From the NCBI GenBank assembly GCA_940671915.1, contig CALNVZ010003434.1, positions 8,747,613-8,811,612 on the forward strand: 64,000 nucleotides of DNA. The letters are read 5' to 3'. A program made the position numbers and the translations under genes. Positions 58,601-63,979 of the stretch are shown here, one piece after another (the first letter of the stretch is position 1; each line of letters begins with the position of its first letter). Under the pieces are notes generated by a model, which made no database searches, had not been told where the DNA came from, and saw nothing but the letters and a program-made list of their open reading frames with translations. Origin of the DNA: Paracentrotus lividus (lineage: Eukaryota; Echinodermata; Echinoidea; Camarodonta; Echinidae).

Positions 58601-61600
58601 GCTCCCTTTACAACCTGTATTCAATCTATTGAATTCTTATTGTACCCTCTTACAGACAGCCTTGAAGTGTTGTTACCAGAAGACATGACACTGTCAGGTT
58701 TTGTACCGCTCATGGCGCTTCCTCTGCAACCTGTATTCATTCAAGCTGATACGTCCAAGGTTAGTCAATAAAATATTGCTCTCAGATAAATCATCCTGGA
58801 GTAGATTATCATTTAATTGTCATCATAATAAGTTATGATATACTCTTAGGCCAGACAAATGTTTAAGGTCATGTCAGTCCCCTAAAAACCATTTTTTATC
58901 ACTCTATCACTTTTTACTCAATCAGCAAAAATATTTTCTTGTTGTTGTGGCTTTTTGAAAATATTATACATAAATACAAAGTCCATATGAAAAAAAAAAA
59001 TGCATCATCAAAATAGGAACAAGATGTTTGACATTAGCTGAACAGCAACAAATCAATTTGAATGGCTTATTTGGGGCTCTCCCTTCAGAGTTTGCCTGGA
59101 TGCCCAGTTGTCAACAATTATCTTTTAATAACAGAGGGGCTACAGTTCGCAAATGTATACACAGAAAAAAATGAGGGAGGGGGATCTTTGTTGGGTTCAG
59201 TGGGAACTTTTAAGAAGCTCTTGGTGAAAAATCCCCGTTTTGAAAACAGGGTTTTTAACAGTCCTGTTAATTGTTTTTTATTCAGATTAAAAAAAAAAAA
59301 AAGAAATTGAAAGGAAAGGGGGTCTTTGATGGGCTGAGTGTAAACCTTTGTATGGCTTTACGGTGCAGAATCCCTTTTCTTGAGAACAGAGCTGTTCACA
59401 CTCCCTGTAAATTTGTCTTTTACCCAGATCCTTGCCAATGACCGTGTTCGCCTTGACTCTCTAACCATGTTTGGTGAATACCTGAGTGGACAAGAGACTC
59501 CTCTGATCAGCTTCTCAGTCAAGACCGATTCCTACATCTCAATCGCACCAAAGACAGTACCTCGTAGGGAGACGGAACACAGCTACTTACAGGATGATGA
59601 GCTTGAGGTGAGCTATATAACGATACCATGACGCTTACCCCGATGAACTAAATTTTGTCATATGCTTTTCTTTTAACACTACAATTACGATATATTATAT
59701 TCCACATACTAAGAATGTTGCAACAGGATTGGTCAAAAGTTAATCCCGTGATAAATTTTAGTTTTCCCGTCATCAATCATCACTCGTAGTGATAGTTCTT
59801 GTGAGTTTTGCTGATCACTTCAGCACCCTATAGAGCATGTAGAGCCATAACACGTTAATCAATTATTTTTAGGATGCGCGAAAAAAAGTGCGTTGTCACT
59901 CAGTTTTTTTTTGTACTATCATTTTACCATCACATGCAGCGACAGATAAATTGCTCTGTGATGTAACAATCCTTTTTAAAATTTCTTTGTTACATAACAA
60001 TCACTTCAGCCCATTTGAGCTAGGCCTATGCGCAAAATAAATTGCACGCACTTTATTTGTATGCGTTTACGTTACAATTACAAGCGCAGGCTAGGCATCT
60101 TTGACTTGAGTGGATTTAAGGATCAAGGAATCCTTGAATTTAATCAAAATATTGGTTTTCCCCTTACTCTTAAAATGTTTCAGATGTGGAATATAAAGCA
60201 AAACATCACCTCTTGATCCAAATGATGAGGCAAACTATCATTCAGCGGCAAGCTGGATGTACACGCTATCTCTCCTCAGCTTTGCTTCAGAGGAGATAGC
60301 TTATCCAGCTTGCCTGGGAAGTGATAGTCCTCCCGTCATTTGGATGAACGGTGATTATTTGCTTAATATCTAAAAATTTTGTATCAAAATGCCCTATTTC
60401 TTGATTTAAATATCTAATATTCTGAGATATTCAAATTCGTAATGCTCATACATGCTTGTACATGTACAAAGTACATCTGTTTCAAAAGAAGAACACTTGT
60501 CTCAGCTTATGAGTAAAATACCAGCTCTGCCATATATATTCATTTCATGTTTTTCTCCTCGTCTACATAGAGAGGGGATGATGGTGATGTCATTGTGATG
60601 GATTCTTACATAGAGGATGAAGTATCGCATGGAGATGGAACCATCAGTAGACTGAGGGAACGAAGAGACAGCTTAGAGAAACAACTCAGGGATAAGGAAC
60701 TCAGAGACGCCCATATACAGGTCAGTTATAGGCACCAACATTAGAGGGCAAGTCCACGCTATTTGTTCCCGAGATGGTGATTTTTCGACTTTTCGACCAT
60801 TTTTGTGTCAAGTGTGTCAGTGGGTTTGTAAAGGTATACATAATGTGTCATATATCACCATAAAGGGTATGAAATGAACTTAATGCCAATGAGGTCAAAA
60901 AGTCATTTCAAGGTCATATGACGTCACAAGGCTCATTAATATCCGTGAAAAAATATAAAATGCATTAAAAATGCTATTTTCAACCATTTAAAAAAGAGGT
61001 TTGTCATAGGAGTACAACCAAAAAGTATGTATTTTCTGTTTTTATATTTTCTTGGCTAACTCTGGTGAAAATACCACGAACCTAGCACATAGCTTTCCAT
61101 ATTTTTAGACTTAAAATATTCAGGTCTCAGAAATAGTGTCACAAAAGTTACTGAGCTGAAAAATCATACATTTTTATTACCCACCCTCTCACCTTTAGAA
61201 ATGAAACAAAATAAGTATTTCTTACATTTGTGTTTTGTATTATGTTTTTTTTGTTTTATCAGAGAGATTTTTTAAACAAAAGATGTTGCTACGCCTTGGC
61301 TACACCAATTGTTTAATAAAAAATATTGCAGGAAATAATTGTCCCGTGTGTTACTGTCCCATTAGTTACCTGACATAGTTTTTAAAACTTGAAGTTTGCC
61401 AGAAAACTCAAAGTTGTATTAACGTTAAAATATGTCCTTACAATGTTTATTACATGTTTAAGAGGATTATGACTGCAAATTTAGATCTACTTTTTAAATT
61501 CAGAGTTATATGTGAACAAAGTCAAAATTTGAAAACACCATTTTTTTGCGGTCCCGTTTGTTACTGACGAATAAATGATCTTAAATTAATTATGAATTGA

Positions 61601-62750
61601 GTTATTGCAACTATTTTTTTATGTTTTTGTTGAACATTCTTAGTACCTTCAGGAATATACCAAATGATTGAGATTTCATTTAAGATTTTTCAAACAAGCC
61701 CTATTTTTGGCTCCGAATGTCCCGTTTGTTACCGCGCAAAATAGCTTGGACTTGCCCTAGAACCCTTACCTTTAGCTACTTTGGAGTTGTTCTTAATAGT
61801 CAAATGACTTGGGACAGCCATGTAGATGTTATCGTAGCAAAAGCAAATCACATGCTTGGCTTTGTTATAAGGGTCTCCAGGAATCTCTCTCGCATAGCCT
61901 TACTGAGTTTGTACAAAAGTCTGGTGCTTCCTGAGAATGGTTAACCAGTATGGTACATTCACAGCAAAGGTCATATCAACAAAATAGAAAAGATACAGAG
62001 AGGAGTAATACGCGTAATCCTCATACAAAGGCATCAATAAATGAGATACCCAGAACGTGTCCAACTTCTCAAATAGTATACTTTGTCCTCAAGGTGTACC
62101 TTCCACTTGCTTAGCTTTATGCTTATTGCTATTCAAACAGAAACTCTTTGACACTAATTTTTAAAAAATTTACTACATTACCTCTACTCTGTTCAAGCAA
62201 TTGTTGAGAGTCATCGGTTGTAACCCCTCAAGGAGATTGTGTAGAATCCATGGTTCTTAGTACCAGGCACCAATTGCATCGTAGATCCATTGCTAATCAA
62301 ACAGAAATTCTTTATGCTGTTATCTAATTTACTATCTCTGTTGTGTTCAAACCATATTTCCTGATACCTGACACAGACTTCTTTATAGACTTTGTCATAG
62401 AACCTAATAGTCTTTAATTTACTCCCTCTACTCTGCCAAAAGCATTTGTTGAGAGTCATCGGTCTCGACGTCTCCAAGAGTTAGTGATCAGACCGTATAC
62501 CTGACACAAATTTCTTTATCGGTACTTGCTAATCAAACCAAAACTATGTGATCGAACCCACTAATCTGTAATTGACTACCTCTACTCTGTTCACAGGCAA
62601 TTGTGGAAAGTCATCGTTCTCAGCGCCTCCTAGAGATTGTAATCAAACCATACTTCCTGATACCAGACACAAACTGCTTCATAGATCATCTCCCAGCAAT
62701 CCAGAGACTTGTAATGAGTCAGAGATATATCATGGTCATCCCTCTAGTAG
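34041..62750 (+). CDS. SMG6: SMG6 / EST1A orthologue, NMD endonuclease, 5' 17 exons (3' end outside window)
   Basis: Exons: 34041-34134, 37422-40686, 41428-41614, 42141-42248, 45730-45836, 46176-46226 (broken), 46634-46524 (on the minus strand), 50426-50656, 51362-51423, 51888-52033, 52748-52858, 54237-54384, 57668-57765, 58656-58759, 59428-59607, 60571-60720, 62597-62750. Phases match at every plus-strand join. SMG6 cleaves mRNAs near premature stops in nonsense-mediated decay, bound to UPF1 and the exon-junction complex. Seen in order: one EJC-binding motif RKPDQQLYRPGRSRM; a long disordered basic region with repeats; the 14-3-3-like/TPR Est1 domain (LLDLDLCNQYNVEQTLWKN, SAQRCMIALGDIARYKEQ, WYMKAQHLAPRNGIPY); its C-terminal helical part; an acidic linker; and PIN strand one FLIPDTNCFIDHL with the first catalytic Asp. 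The other catalytic residues lie beyond the window. Exon 2 has a frame-disrupted kilobase. Family assignment is firm. Confidence 0.94.
34589..34655 (-). CDS. SUPT4H1: Candidate SUPT4H1 first exon
   Basis: Minus-strand ATG at 34655 (with two more in-frame ATGs 9 and 18 bases on) encodes [20 protein letters not shown] plus HF and ends at a consensus G|gtaag donor. A CRE and an ETS site lie just upstream. Its phase fits exon 2 exactly, but vertebrate Spt4 has no such extension. It may instead serve mainly as a 5' leader for the internal Met. Confidence 0.5.
34656..34800 (-). promoter_or_regulatory. Candidate SUPT4H1 promoter with CRE and ETS sites
   Basis: TGACGTCA at 34663-34670 lies 8 bp upstream of the candidate start codon, and ACTTCCGG, an ETS-type core, lies at about 34769-34776. 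The stretch is CpG-richer than its surroundings (GACGTCGACGACG). No TATA box was seen. These motifs are typical of housekeeping promoters; activity is inferred. Confidence 0.45.
34883..34925 (+). CDS. Possible 43-nt cassette (poison) exon of SMG6
   Basis: It has a consensus acceptor (AAATATTTGCAG) and donor (CAAT|gtgagt). Its length is not a multiple of three, whereas exon 1 and exon 2 are already in phase without it. Inclusion would give DVTNSRKDLHSLDS and then a TGA in the first bases of exon 2 (about 37437), far upstream of many junctions. It could be an alternative exon or a chance match. Confidence 0.35.
35094..35564. mobile_element. 471-bp MITE, GGTACCCAAGTCTGCGCA ends
   Basis: GGTACCCAAGTCTGCGCACC at the left mirrors TGCGCAGACTTCGGGCACC at the right (two mismatches). 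The right half is repeated at 12550-12782. It lies in SMG6 intron 1. Confidence 0.65.
35660..36468. mobile_element. 809-bp MITE, TAGAGTAAAGTGCCC ends
   Basis: The 26-bp termini TAGAGTAAAGTGCCCAAAAT... and the complement of ...TTCGGGCACTTTACTCTA differ at one base. The element begins and ends with TA, possibly a TA target duplication. Interior non-coding. In SMG6 intron 1. Confidence 0.75.
37422..39262 (+). CDS. SMG6: SMG6 exon 2, intact 5' part (EJC-binding motif, disordered basic region)
   Basis: Open without interruption for over 600 codons after the acceptor TTTTTTTCATTACAG. The EJC-binding motif RKPDQQLYRPGRSRMG is at about 37520-37567; human SMG6 has two such motifs. The rest is charged and disordered. 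Between 38100 and 38400 a 12-13-residue unit close to NESPPKQMHGRS is repeated about eight times. Near 39175 a second repeat, with RDERSQNKDRDDRG and LERQRDEW, begins and runs into the disrupted region. A Met at 37445 could serve as an internal start. Confidence 0.9.
39255..40280 (+). pseudogene. SMG6: Frame-disrupted segment of SMG6 exon 2
   Basis: Coding similarity continues but hops among the three frames. NRDE and DDRSFERHR words follow the stop at 39260, then DDRRRPQNR, then HPSASSSHEQRNTEMK, then GTEEPRNQGMTDRLGTG, then LLWDKPDP (compare human RLWDPNNP). I count at least eight single-base-scale frame changes in 1 kb, many at short homopolymers. No splice sites bracket it, and both flanks are clean and conserved. 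Clustered consensus error is the likeliest cause; real decay is possible but hard to reconcile with intact downstream exons. Confidence 0.7.
40281..40686 (+). CDS. SMG6: SMG6 exon 2, 3' part (entry to Est1 domain)
   Basis: Clean frame with a proline-rich stretch (RRIPPPPPGYPVPNPSW, HMMQYPPAYPGHPYPLPPG) as in vertebrate SMG6 (YPGPYYPGYP). It then gives AQKLLRDASRCETEMYNALS and RDTLQQLLDK, the first helices of the 14-3-3-like domain. Donor ACA|gtgag. Confidence 0.9.
41428..41614 (+). CDS. SMG6: SMG6 exon 3
   Basis: It encodes QELEQLYEGIILLDLDL, CNQYNVEQTLWKNSYYQLI and EDLLEFMQH, aligning with human QLYERCILLDIEFSDNQNV and DQILWKNAFYQVIEK in the 14-3-3-like domain. Confidence 0.95.
41687..41881. 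mobile_element. 195-bp MITE, TGGGCAGTTCCAT ends
   Basis: TGGGCAGTTCCAT at 41687-41699 and ATGGAATTGCCCA at 41869-41881 form a 13-bp inverted repeat with one mismatch. The tips match those of the 2.07-kb element at 2072-4140, so they are probably related. In SMG6 intron 3. Confidence 0.65.
42141..42248 (+). CDS. SMG6: SMG6 exon 4
   Basis: 36 codons (GTAFYEGLLNKLQSTYHFQL, ENRTGLDPLHEEPRRS) in phase 0, aligning with human GSDFFDSLLQKLQVTYKFKL. Donor ATCA|gtaag. The frame reads through into the intronic LINE only by chance. Confidence 0.95.
42300..44907 (+). mobile_element. 5'-truncated non-LTR retrotransposon (LINE), endonuclease-RT, two frameshifts
   Basis: A 13-bp perfect target-site duplication, TTATTTCCTCTTA, flanks the element (42287-42299 and 44908-44920). 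The body starts inside the apurinic-like endonuclease (VAYAPCEY, LVLLGDFNARL, TTHQIDYILTR, LGSDHRVV) and continues through the reverse transcriptase (GEDGVTPEVIKYAP, YRGISLSSVVAKTYNRMI, NGFRQDRST, FVDFSKAFDSIH, FADD at 44128-44139). It ends with LLYGSETWTL and GHCMRHPELSANPLILWEP and a (TAG)n-like tail. Frame breaks near 43776 and 44537 make it inactive as read. RTE-like by impression; clade not established. Host: SMG6 intron 4, sense orientation. Confidence 0.92.
44921..45200 (+). repeat. Pyrimidine-rich low-complexity tract
   Basis: CT-rich sequence with CTCTCT, CCCTCTTTCCC and CTCTTCC words directly downstream of the LINE. No coding signal. Confidence 0.7.
45730..45836 (+). CDS. SMG6: SMG6 exon 5
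   Basis: It encodes IKLALLSAQRCMIALGDIAR, YKEQANETSNYGKAR, matching human SAQRCMICQGDIARYREQAN. It leaves AG (phase 2). Confidence 0.95.
46176..46226 (+). CDS. SMG6: SMG6 exon 6, truncated
   Basis: After CTCATCTATCCAG the exon reads SWYMKAQHLAPRNGIPYN, the TPR-like core of the family (human WYLKAQHIAPKNGRPYN). Family members continue with QLA-x-LAVYT. Here similarity stops abruptly at about 46226, with no donor, and unrelated repeat-like sequence follows. A rearrangement or misjoin breakpoint is therefore likely. Confidence 0.8.
46524..46634 (-). CDS. SMG6: SMG6 exon 7 in inverted orientation
   Basis: On the minus strand, a complete exon with acceptor (CCCCAATGTAG) and donor (AG|gtaaa) encodes RRKLDAVYYYVRSLAATN, PFLTARESLMTLFEEVRRK. 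This follows exon 6 in the family and precedes exon 8 in matching phase 0. It is the only SMG6 exon on this strand and lies about 100 bp from the gap at 46739. The nine or so residues between exons 6 and 7 (QLA...AVYT) are not found and may be in the gap. Confidence 0.9.
46739..47735. other. Assembly gap (997 N)
   Basis: Undetermined bases inside SMG6, adjacent to the inverted exon 7. Confidence 1.
47736..50425. other. SMG6 intron sequence without recognised exon
   Basis: AT-rich DNA with a G run at 48293-48315, GTCTCCGAG-type words at 48222-48258 related to the 10.1-kb MITE, and a C run near 49302. A 30-bp word around CCCGGAACAGAATACGGGCC at about 50116 also occurs near 46305. The many short open frames show no family match. 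Confidence 0.5.
50426..50656 (+). CDS. SMG6: SMG6 exon 8, highly charged insert of Est1 domain
   Basis: 77 codons in phase 0. A basic E/R run (KEEMEARRELERRREERK) is followed by RDENRGRTEVWVAQDGRR, which aligns with human TTRLEIWIHP, and an acidic run. In human SMG6 this is the loop between helices of the 14-3-3-like and C-terminal domains. Confidence 0.85.
50735..50757 (+). repeat. (CTT)n microsatellite
   Basis: About eight CTT/TTC repeats 80 bp downstream of exon 8. Confidence 0.85.
51362..51423 (+). CDS. SMG6: SMG6 exon 9
   Basis: It encodes LNKKFVLSFLNVHGKLFTKT, equal to human LNKRFILSFLHAHGKLFTRI. Acceptor TCTTTTTTGCAG, donor AGG|gtaag. Confidence 0.95.
51888..52033 (+). CDS. SMG6: SMG6 exon 10, followed by two partial tandem copies
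   Basis: It encodes MEAYEHATEHLMREFKALLD, HSPSAILCTRLIQLMAINMF, AVANASPP, matching human QLMTINMFAVHN. The last about 50 bases plus the start of the intron are repeated at 52085-52133 and 52193-52243. Confidence 0.95.
52081..52290 (+). pseudogene. Two ghost copies of SMG6 exon 10 tail
   Basis: Units starting at 52085 and 52193 repeat CAACTCATGGCTATCAACAT, GTTTGCTGTAG and the following intron (GTACAAGGC, CATAGT). Spacing is 100 and 108 bp. The donor of the real exon (CCAG|gtaat) has become CAAGTGATT in both copies. Confidence 0.85.
52748..52858 (+). CDS. SMG6: SMG6 exon 11
   Basis: It encodes GESPSSAENRPLLLEQSIQL, GLHMFALLCLRCCALLQ. It aligns with the human EQAAALGLAMFSLLVRRCTCLL helix. Confidence 0.92.
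53157..53243. repeat. 87-bp hairpin repeat
   Basis: GTAGATCTTGAGCTTCTTAC is mirrored by GTAAGTAGCTCAAGATCTAC, with an inner palindrome at CAAGGGATAATCCCTTG. In SMG6 intron 11. Confidence 0.7.
53268..53467. repeat. 200-bp fold-back repeat
   Basis: TATAATAGCGATAATACACT mirrors GTGTGTTATTGCTATATTAA. The inner arms are GAATGCAGTG and CACTGCATT. A non-coding MITE-like element. Confidence 0.6.
53830..54236 (+). pseudogene. Two ghost copies of SMG6 exon 12 start
   Basis: TTCATCT, CAGAAGGACACAGA and CAGAGT words of exon 12 are repeated at 53830 and 54040. The second copy has the same TTTCTGTTTCCTCAG acceptor as the real exon; in the first it is mutated (CTCCG). Both decay after about 60 bases. Intron sequence between copies (GTACCTTATGGTTTA, GATGAAAAAT) is repeated too. 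Periods are 210 and 197 bp. Confidence 0.88.
54237..54384 (+). CDS. SMG6: SMG6 exon 12
   Basis: It encodes VHLNQKDTDQSVLSQDLHEL, LPGVKVYADWMMCHPKLWNP, PPSYSS. This matches human [20 protein letters not shown] and TWNPPP. Confidence 0.95.
54936..55722. mobile_element. Element with ATGCCTCCGCCA ends and a 157-bp tandem array
   Basis: ATGCCTCCGCCA at 54936 and TGGCGGAGGCAT at 55673-55684 form perfect 12-bp inverted ends. The left end is also a hairpin (GCCTCCGCCACC with GGTGGTGCCGGAGGC), and beyond the right end lies the hairpin CGACCGTGCACGGTCG. Inside are about four tandem units starting near 55021, 55179, 55335 and 55492. Each contains TATCTCAAGAACCA, AGTATGTACCACCATAGGAA and GGTCAAAGGTCAAGGTCA. 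No open frame. Classification uncertain; I considered a Helitron-like end but cannot support it. Confidence 0.75.
55898..56488. mobile_element. 591-bp fold-back element with about 280-bp arms
   Basis: The left tip CTTAAAGGGGAATCCAACCC is the exact complement of the right tip GGGTTGGATTCCCCTTTAAG. Similarity continues through the arms (TTGGCATCAT, ACAACTCTCCATTTGTTTTG, AGATTTTCCCCATTTTC) to a short centre near 56190. In SMG6 intron 12. Confidence 0.85.
57462..57667 (+). pseudogene. Two ghost copies of SMG6 exon 13 start
   Basis: TCCATCC-TTGAT-TTTGGTCTG, preceded by an intact AG acceptor (TATTTGCAG, TATATGCAG), starts at 57462 and 57563, before the real exon at 57668. Copies run about 50 bases into exon sequence (TTCTTAAYCTG) and continue as shared intron. 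Periods are 101 and 105 bp. Confidence 0.9.
57668..57765 (+). CDS. SMG6: SMG6 exon 13
   Basis: It encodes SPSIDVWSALAQFLNLVKRV, AVPDVKFAVNDEE, like human AVDVWSTLADFCNIL. Donor GAAG|gtacg. Confidence 0.92.
58538..58655 (+). pseudogene. Ghost copy of SMG6 exon 14
   Basis: An intact acceptor (CCCTCTTACAG) is followed by a copy of most of exon 14 (CTCGAAGTGTTGTTAC, GAAGAC-TGACACT, TTTGTACC) with an indel giving TAA after FVPL. It ends in shared sequence 118 bp before the real exon. Confidence 0.9.
58656..58759 (+). CDS. SMG6: SMG6 exon 14
   Basis: It encodes DSLEVLLPEDMTLSGFVPLM, ALPLQPVFIQADTSK, matching human EEDRLLSGFVPLLAAPQDP. Confidence 0.93.
59174..59427 (+). repeat. Tandem duplication of intron 14 end and acceptor
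   Basis: GGGGGATCTTTGTTGGGTTC... at 59174 recurs as GGGGGTCTTTGATGGGCTGA at 59318. The first unit ends in a decoy acceptor TTTTTTATTCAG at 59285; the second ends in the used acceptor TCTTTTACCCAG at 59427. Spacing is about 142 bp. Unlike at exons 12 to 14, no exon bases are included. Confidence 0.7.
59428..59607 (+). CDS. SMG6: SMG6 exon 15
   Basis: 60 codons: ILANDRVRLDSLTMFGEYLS, GQETPLISFSVKTDSYISIA, PKTVPRR, ending acidic (DDELE). It aligns with human YFLEALCGQEEPLLAFKGGK and YVSVAP. Confidence 0.93.
60216..60345. repeat. 130-bp fold-back repeat
   Basis: ATCCAAATGATGAGG and AAGCTGGATGTACACGCTAT are mirrored by ATAGCTTATCCAGCTT and CCCGTCATTTGGAT around CTCCTCAGC/GCTTCAGAGGAG. In SMG6 intron 15. 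Confidence 0.7.
60571..60720 (+). CDS. SMG6: SMG6 exon 16 (acidic linker and coiled-coil)
   Basis: 50 codons: RGDDGDVIVMDSYIEDEV, then TISRLRERRDSLEKQLRDKE, LRDAHIQ. It corresponds to the human acidic EEDVVIEDFEED stretch and the IRELRAKKLALARK helix preceding the PIN domain. The donor CAG|gtcag is 24 bp from the next transposon. Confidence 0.92.
60745..61758. mobile_element. 1.01-kb non-autonomous element, AGGGCAAGTCCA ends
   Basis: AGGGCAAGTCCACGCTATTT at 60745-60764 and AAATAGCTTGGACTTGCCCT at 61739-61758 differ at one of 20 positions. Four copies of a 14-mer close to GTCCCGTTTGTTAC occur at 61341, 61355, 61551 and 61720, the last next to the right end. The architecture parallels the 2.07-kb element. 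No transposase. Confidence 0.75.
61765..62060 (+). mobile_element. Relic of a second non-LTR reverse transcriptase
   Basis: A fragment reads TFSYFGVVLNSQMTWDSHVD, ANHMLGFVIRVSRNLS, LYKSLVLP, then in another frame IHSKGHINKIEKIQRGVIR. This is the C-terminal region typical of jockey/CR1-like RTs (YLGV...W..H...LGF). Stops and frame changes show it is dead. In SMG6 intron 16. Confidence 0.75.
62180..62596 (+). pseudogene. Three ghost copies of SMG6 exon 17
   Basis: GCAATTGTTGAGAGTCATCG-type starts at 62197 and 62442, with pyrimidine-rich CCTCTACTCTG upstream, and a third fragment (CCATATTTCCTGATACCTGACAC) at 62348-62395, all precede the real exon. AG acceptors are mutated or weak and frames are broken. 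Intron words (GCTAATCAAAC, TCTACTCTG) repeat in step, unit about 130 bp. Confidence 0.88.
62597..62750 (+). CDS. SMG6: SMG6 exon 17, start of PIN nuclease domain
   Basis: It encodes AIVESHRSQRLLEIVIKPYF, LIPDTNCFIDHLPAIQRLVM, SQRYIMVIPLV. The Asp of PDTN is the first metal-binding residue of the PIN active site. The donor G|gtagg is taken at 62750, though an alternative GT at 62747 exists. Confidence 0.95.
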
Positions 62751-62754
62751 GTAG

Positions 62755-63022
62755 GTAATAATGATAATAATAATGCGCTTTAGTGGCCGAAAACTCTTTA
62801 CAGTATTTTATTACCCCGTTCATTTGATTCTATGCCATGCTTTGTGTCAGCCATCACTGTCGACTGTATGGAATCATTCTGGCAGGTACGTATTACACCT
62901 GGGTGGAGTGAAGGAAATGTAGATAGAATGCCTTGCCTGAGGACATAAGTGCCAGTGCCAGGAATCGAACTCACGGCCTTTGCATCCCCAGTAAAGTGAT
63001 ATGACGACTAGACTATGACACT
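62755..63022 (-). mobile_element. tRNA-derived SINE
   Basis: On the minus strand, a pol III A box (TAGTCTAGTCG, 63016-63006) is followed about 40 bp later by a B box (GAGTTCGATTCCTGG, around 62971-62957). The element ends in an ATT-rich tail (plus-strand AATAATGATAATAATAAT at 62757). It lies right behind SMG6 exon 17. No target duplication was confirmed. Confidence 0.65.
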
Positions 63023-63329
63023 TCAAGATCGTCACCAAACTATTTGTAAAGGTTGAACAGGGCCCACGAGTACGAAGTTTTGCAATCTATTGCAATTTTG
63101 AAAGAAGAATTATAATTGGTTAGTAGTTAGGCTTTTAAACAAAAAGCGCATGCAAAAATAATCAGGATTGGCTATTGCCATTTTGCAGTTGATTGCAAAC
63201 TTTTTTTTTAATGGAGCCCAGATTATACATTAGAGTTAACACAGGTACTCACAAATACAAGTTTGCTCTCCCAGAGATCAGTTTATATCCACTAGCGAAT
63301 TGTTTAATTATCTGATTATATATTACTAT

Positions 63330-63574
63330 CGGCCGAACCCATTTGGTCTAATTGCTGTATGGTCTAATTATCACTTGGTCTAATACTCACTAGAGCTTAT
63401 AGTTATCCATGGTCTATTTTCCCATTCCGTCAAATAACAATTTGGGACATAAACAATTCATCTTAACATATAGACTAAGTGGTTTTAGACCAAGTGGATA
63501 TTAGACAAAAAGGGGTATTGCCTGACAGGGAATTAGACAAATTGGTAAATGGGTGAAATGGCAATTAGGCCAAA
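63330..63574. repeat. Degenerate short repeats of TTGGTCTAATT in both orientations
   Basis: TTTGGTCTAATTG, ATGGTCTAATTAT and TTGGTCTAATACT follow one another, then the complement appears (TTTTAGACCAAGTGG, TATTAGACAAAAAG, AATTAGACAAATTGG). A related run lies at 53484-53580. Function unknown. Confidence 0.6.
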
Positions 63575-63785
63575 TGCATACTTGCCAACTGTCCCTATTT
63601 AGTAGGGACAGTCCCTACTTTGGGGGAAAAGAAGGAGCATTTATCACCATTTACAACCCTTTGTCCCTATTTTTTGAAAAATCTGTGCACAGTAATCTAT
63701 AGGAAATACAGAATTGTCCCTATTTTTAAAATTTGTATTCCCACTTTGTCCCTATATTTGGACTCGCAATGTTGGCAGGTATGCA
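63575..63785. mobile_element. 211-bp MITE, TGCATACTTGCCAAC ends
   Basis: TGCATACTTGCCAAC and the complement of GTTGGCAGGTATGCA flank an interior with five TGTCCCTATTT-type words. Non-coding. In SMG6 intron 17. Confidence 0.7.
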
Positions 63786-63979
63786 AATGGTTTTACAAAC
63801 TGGTTTTATACAGAGGGGATTAGATCATATGGAAGGGGACCTACAATACGGGCATTCAACAAAAGGTTGTAGACTAAGCTTCAATTTGTGCGATTTATAA
63901 TACATGCATCAAAAACGTTCATGATCATATTATGATGCCTAAGGTTGCTTGTGGGTCGACAACTTGCTTTTCTTTATAG

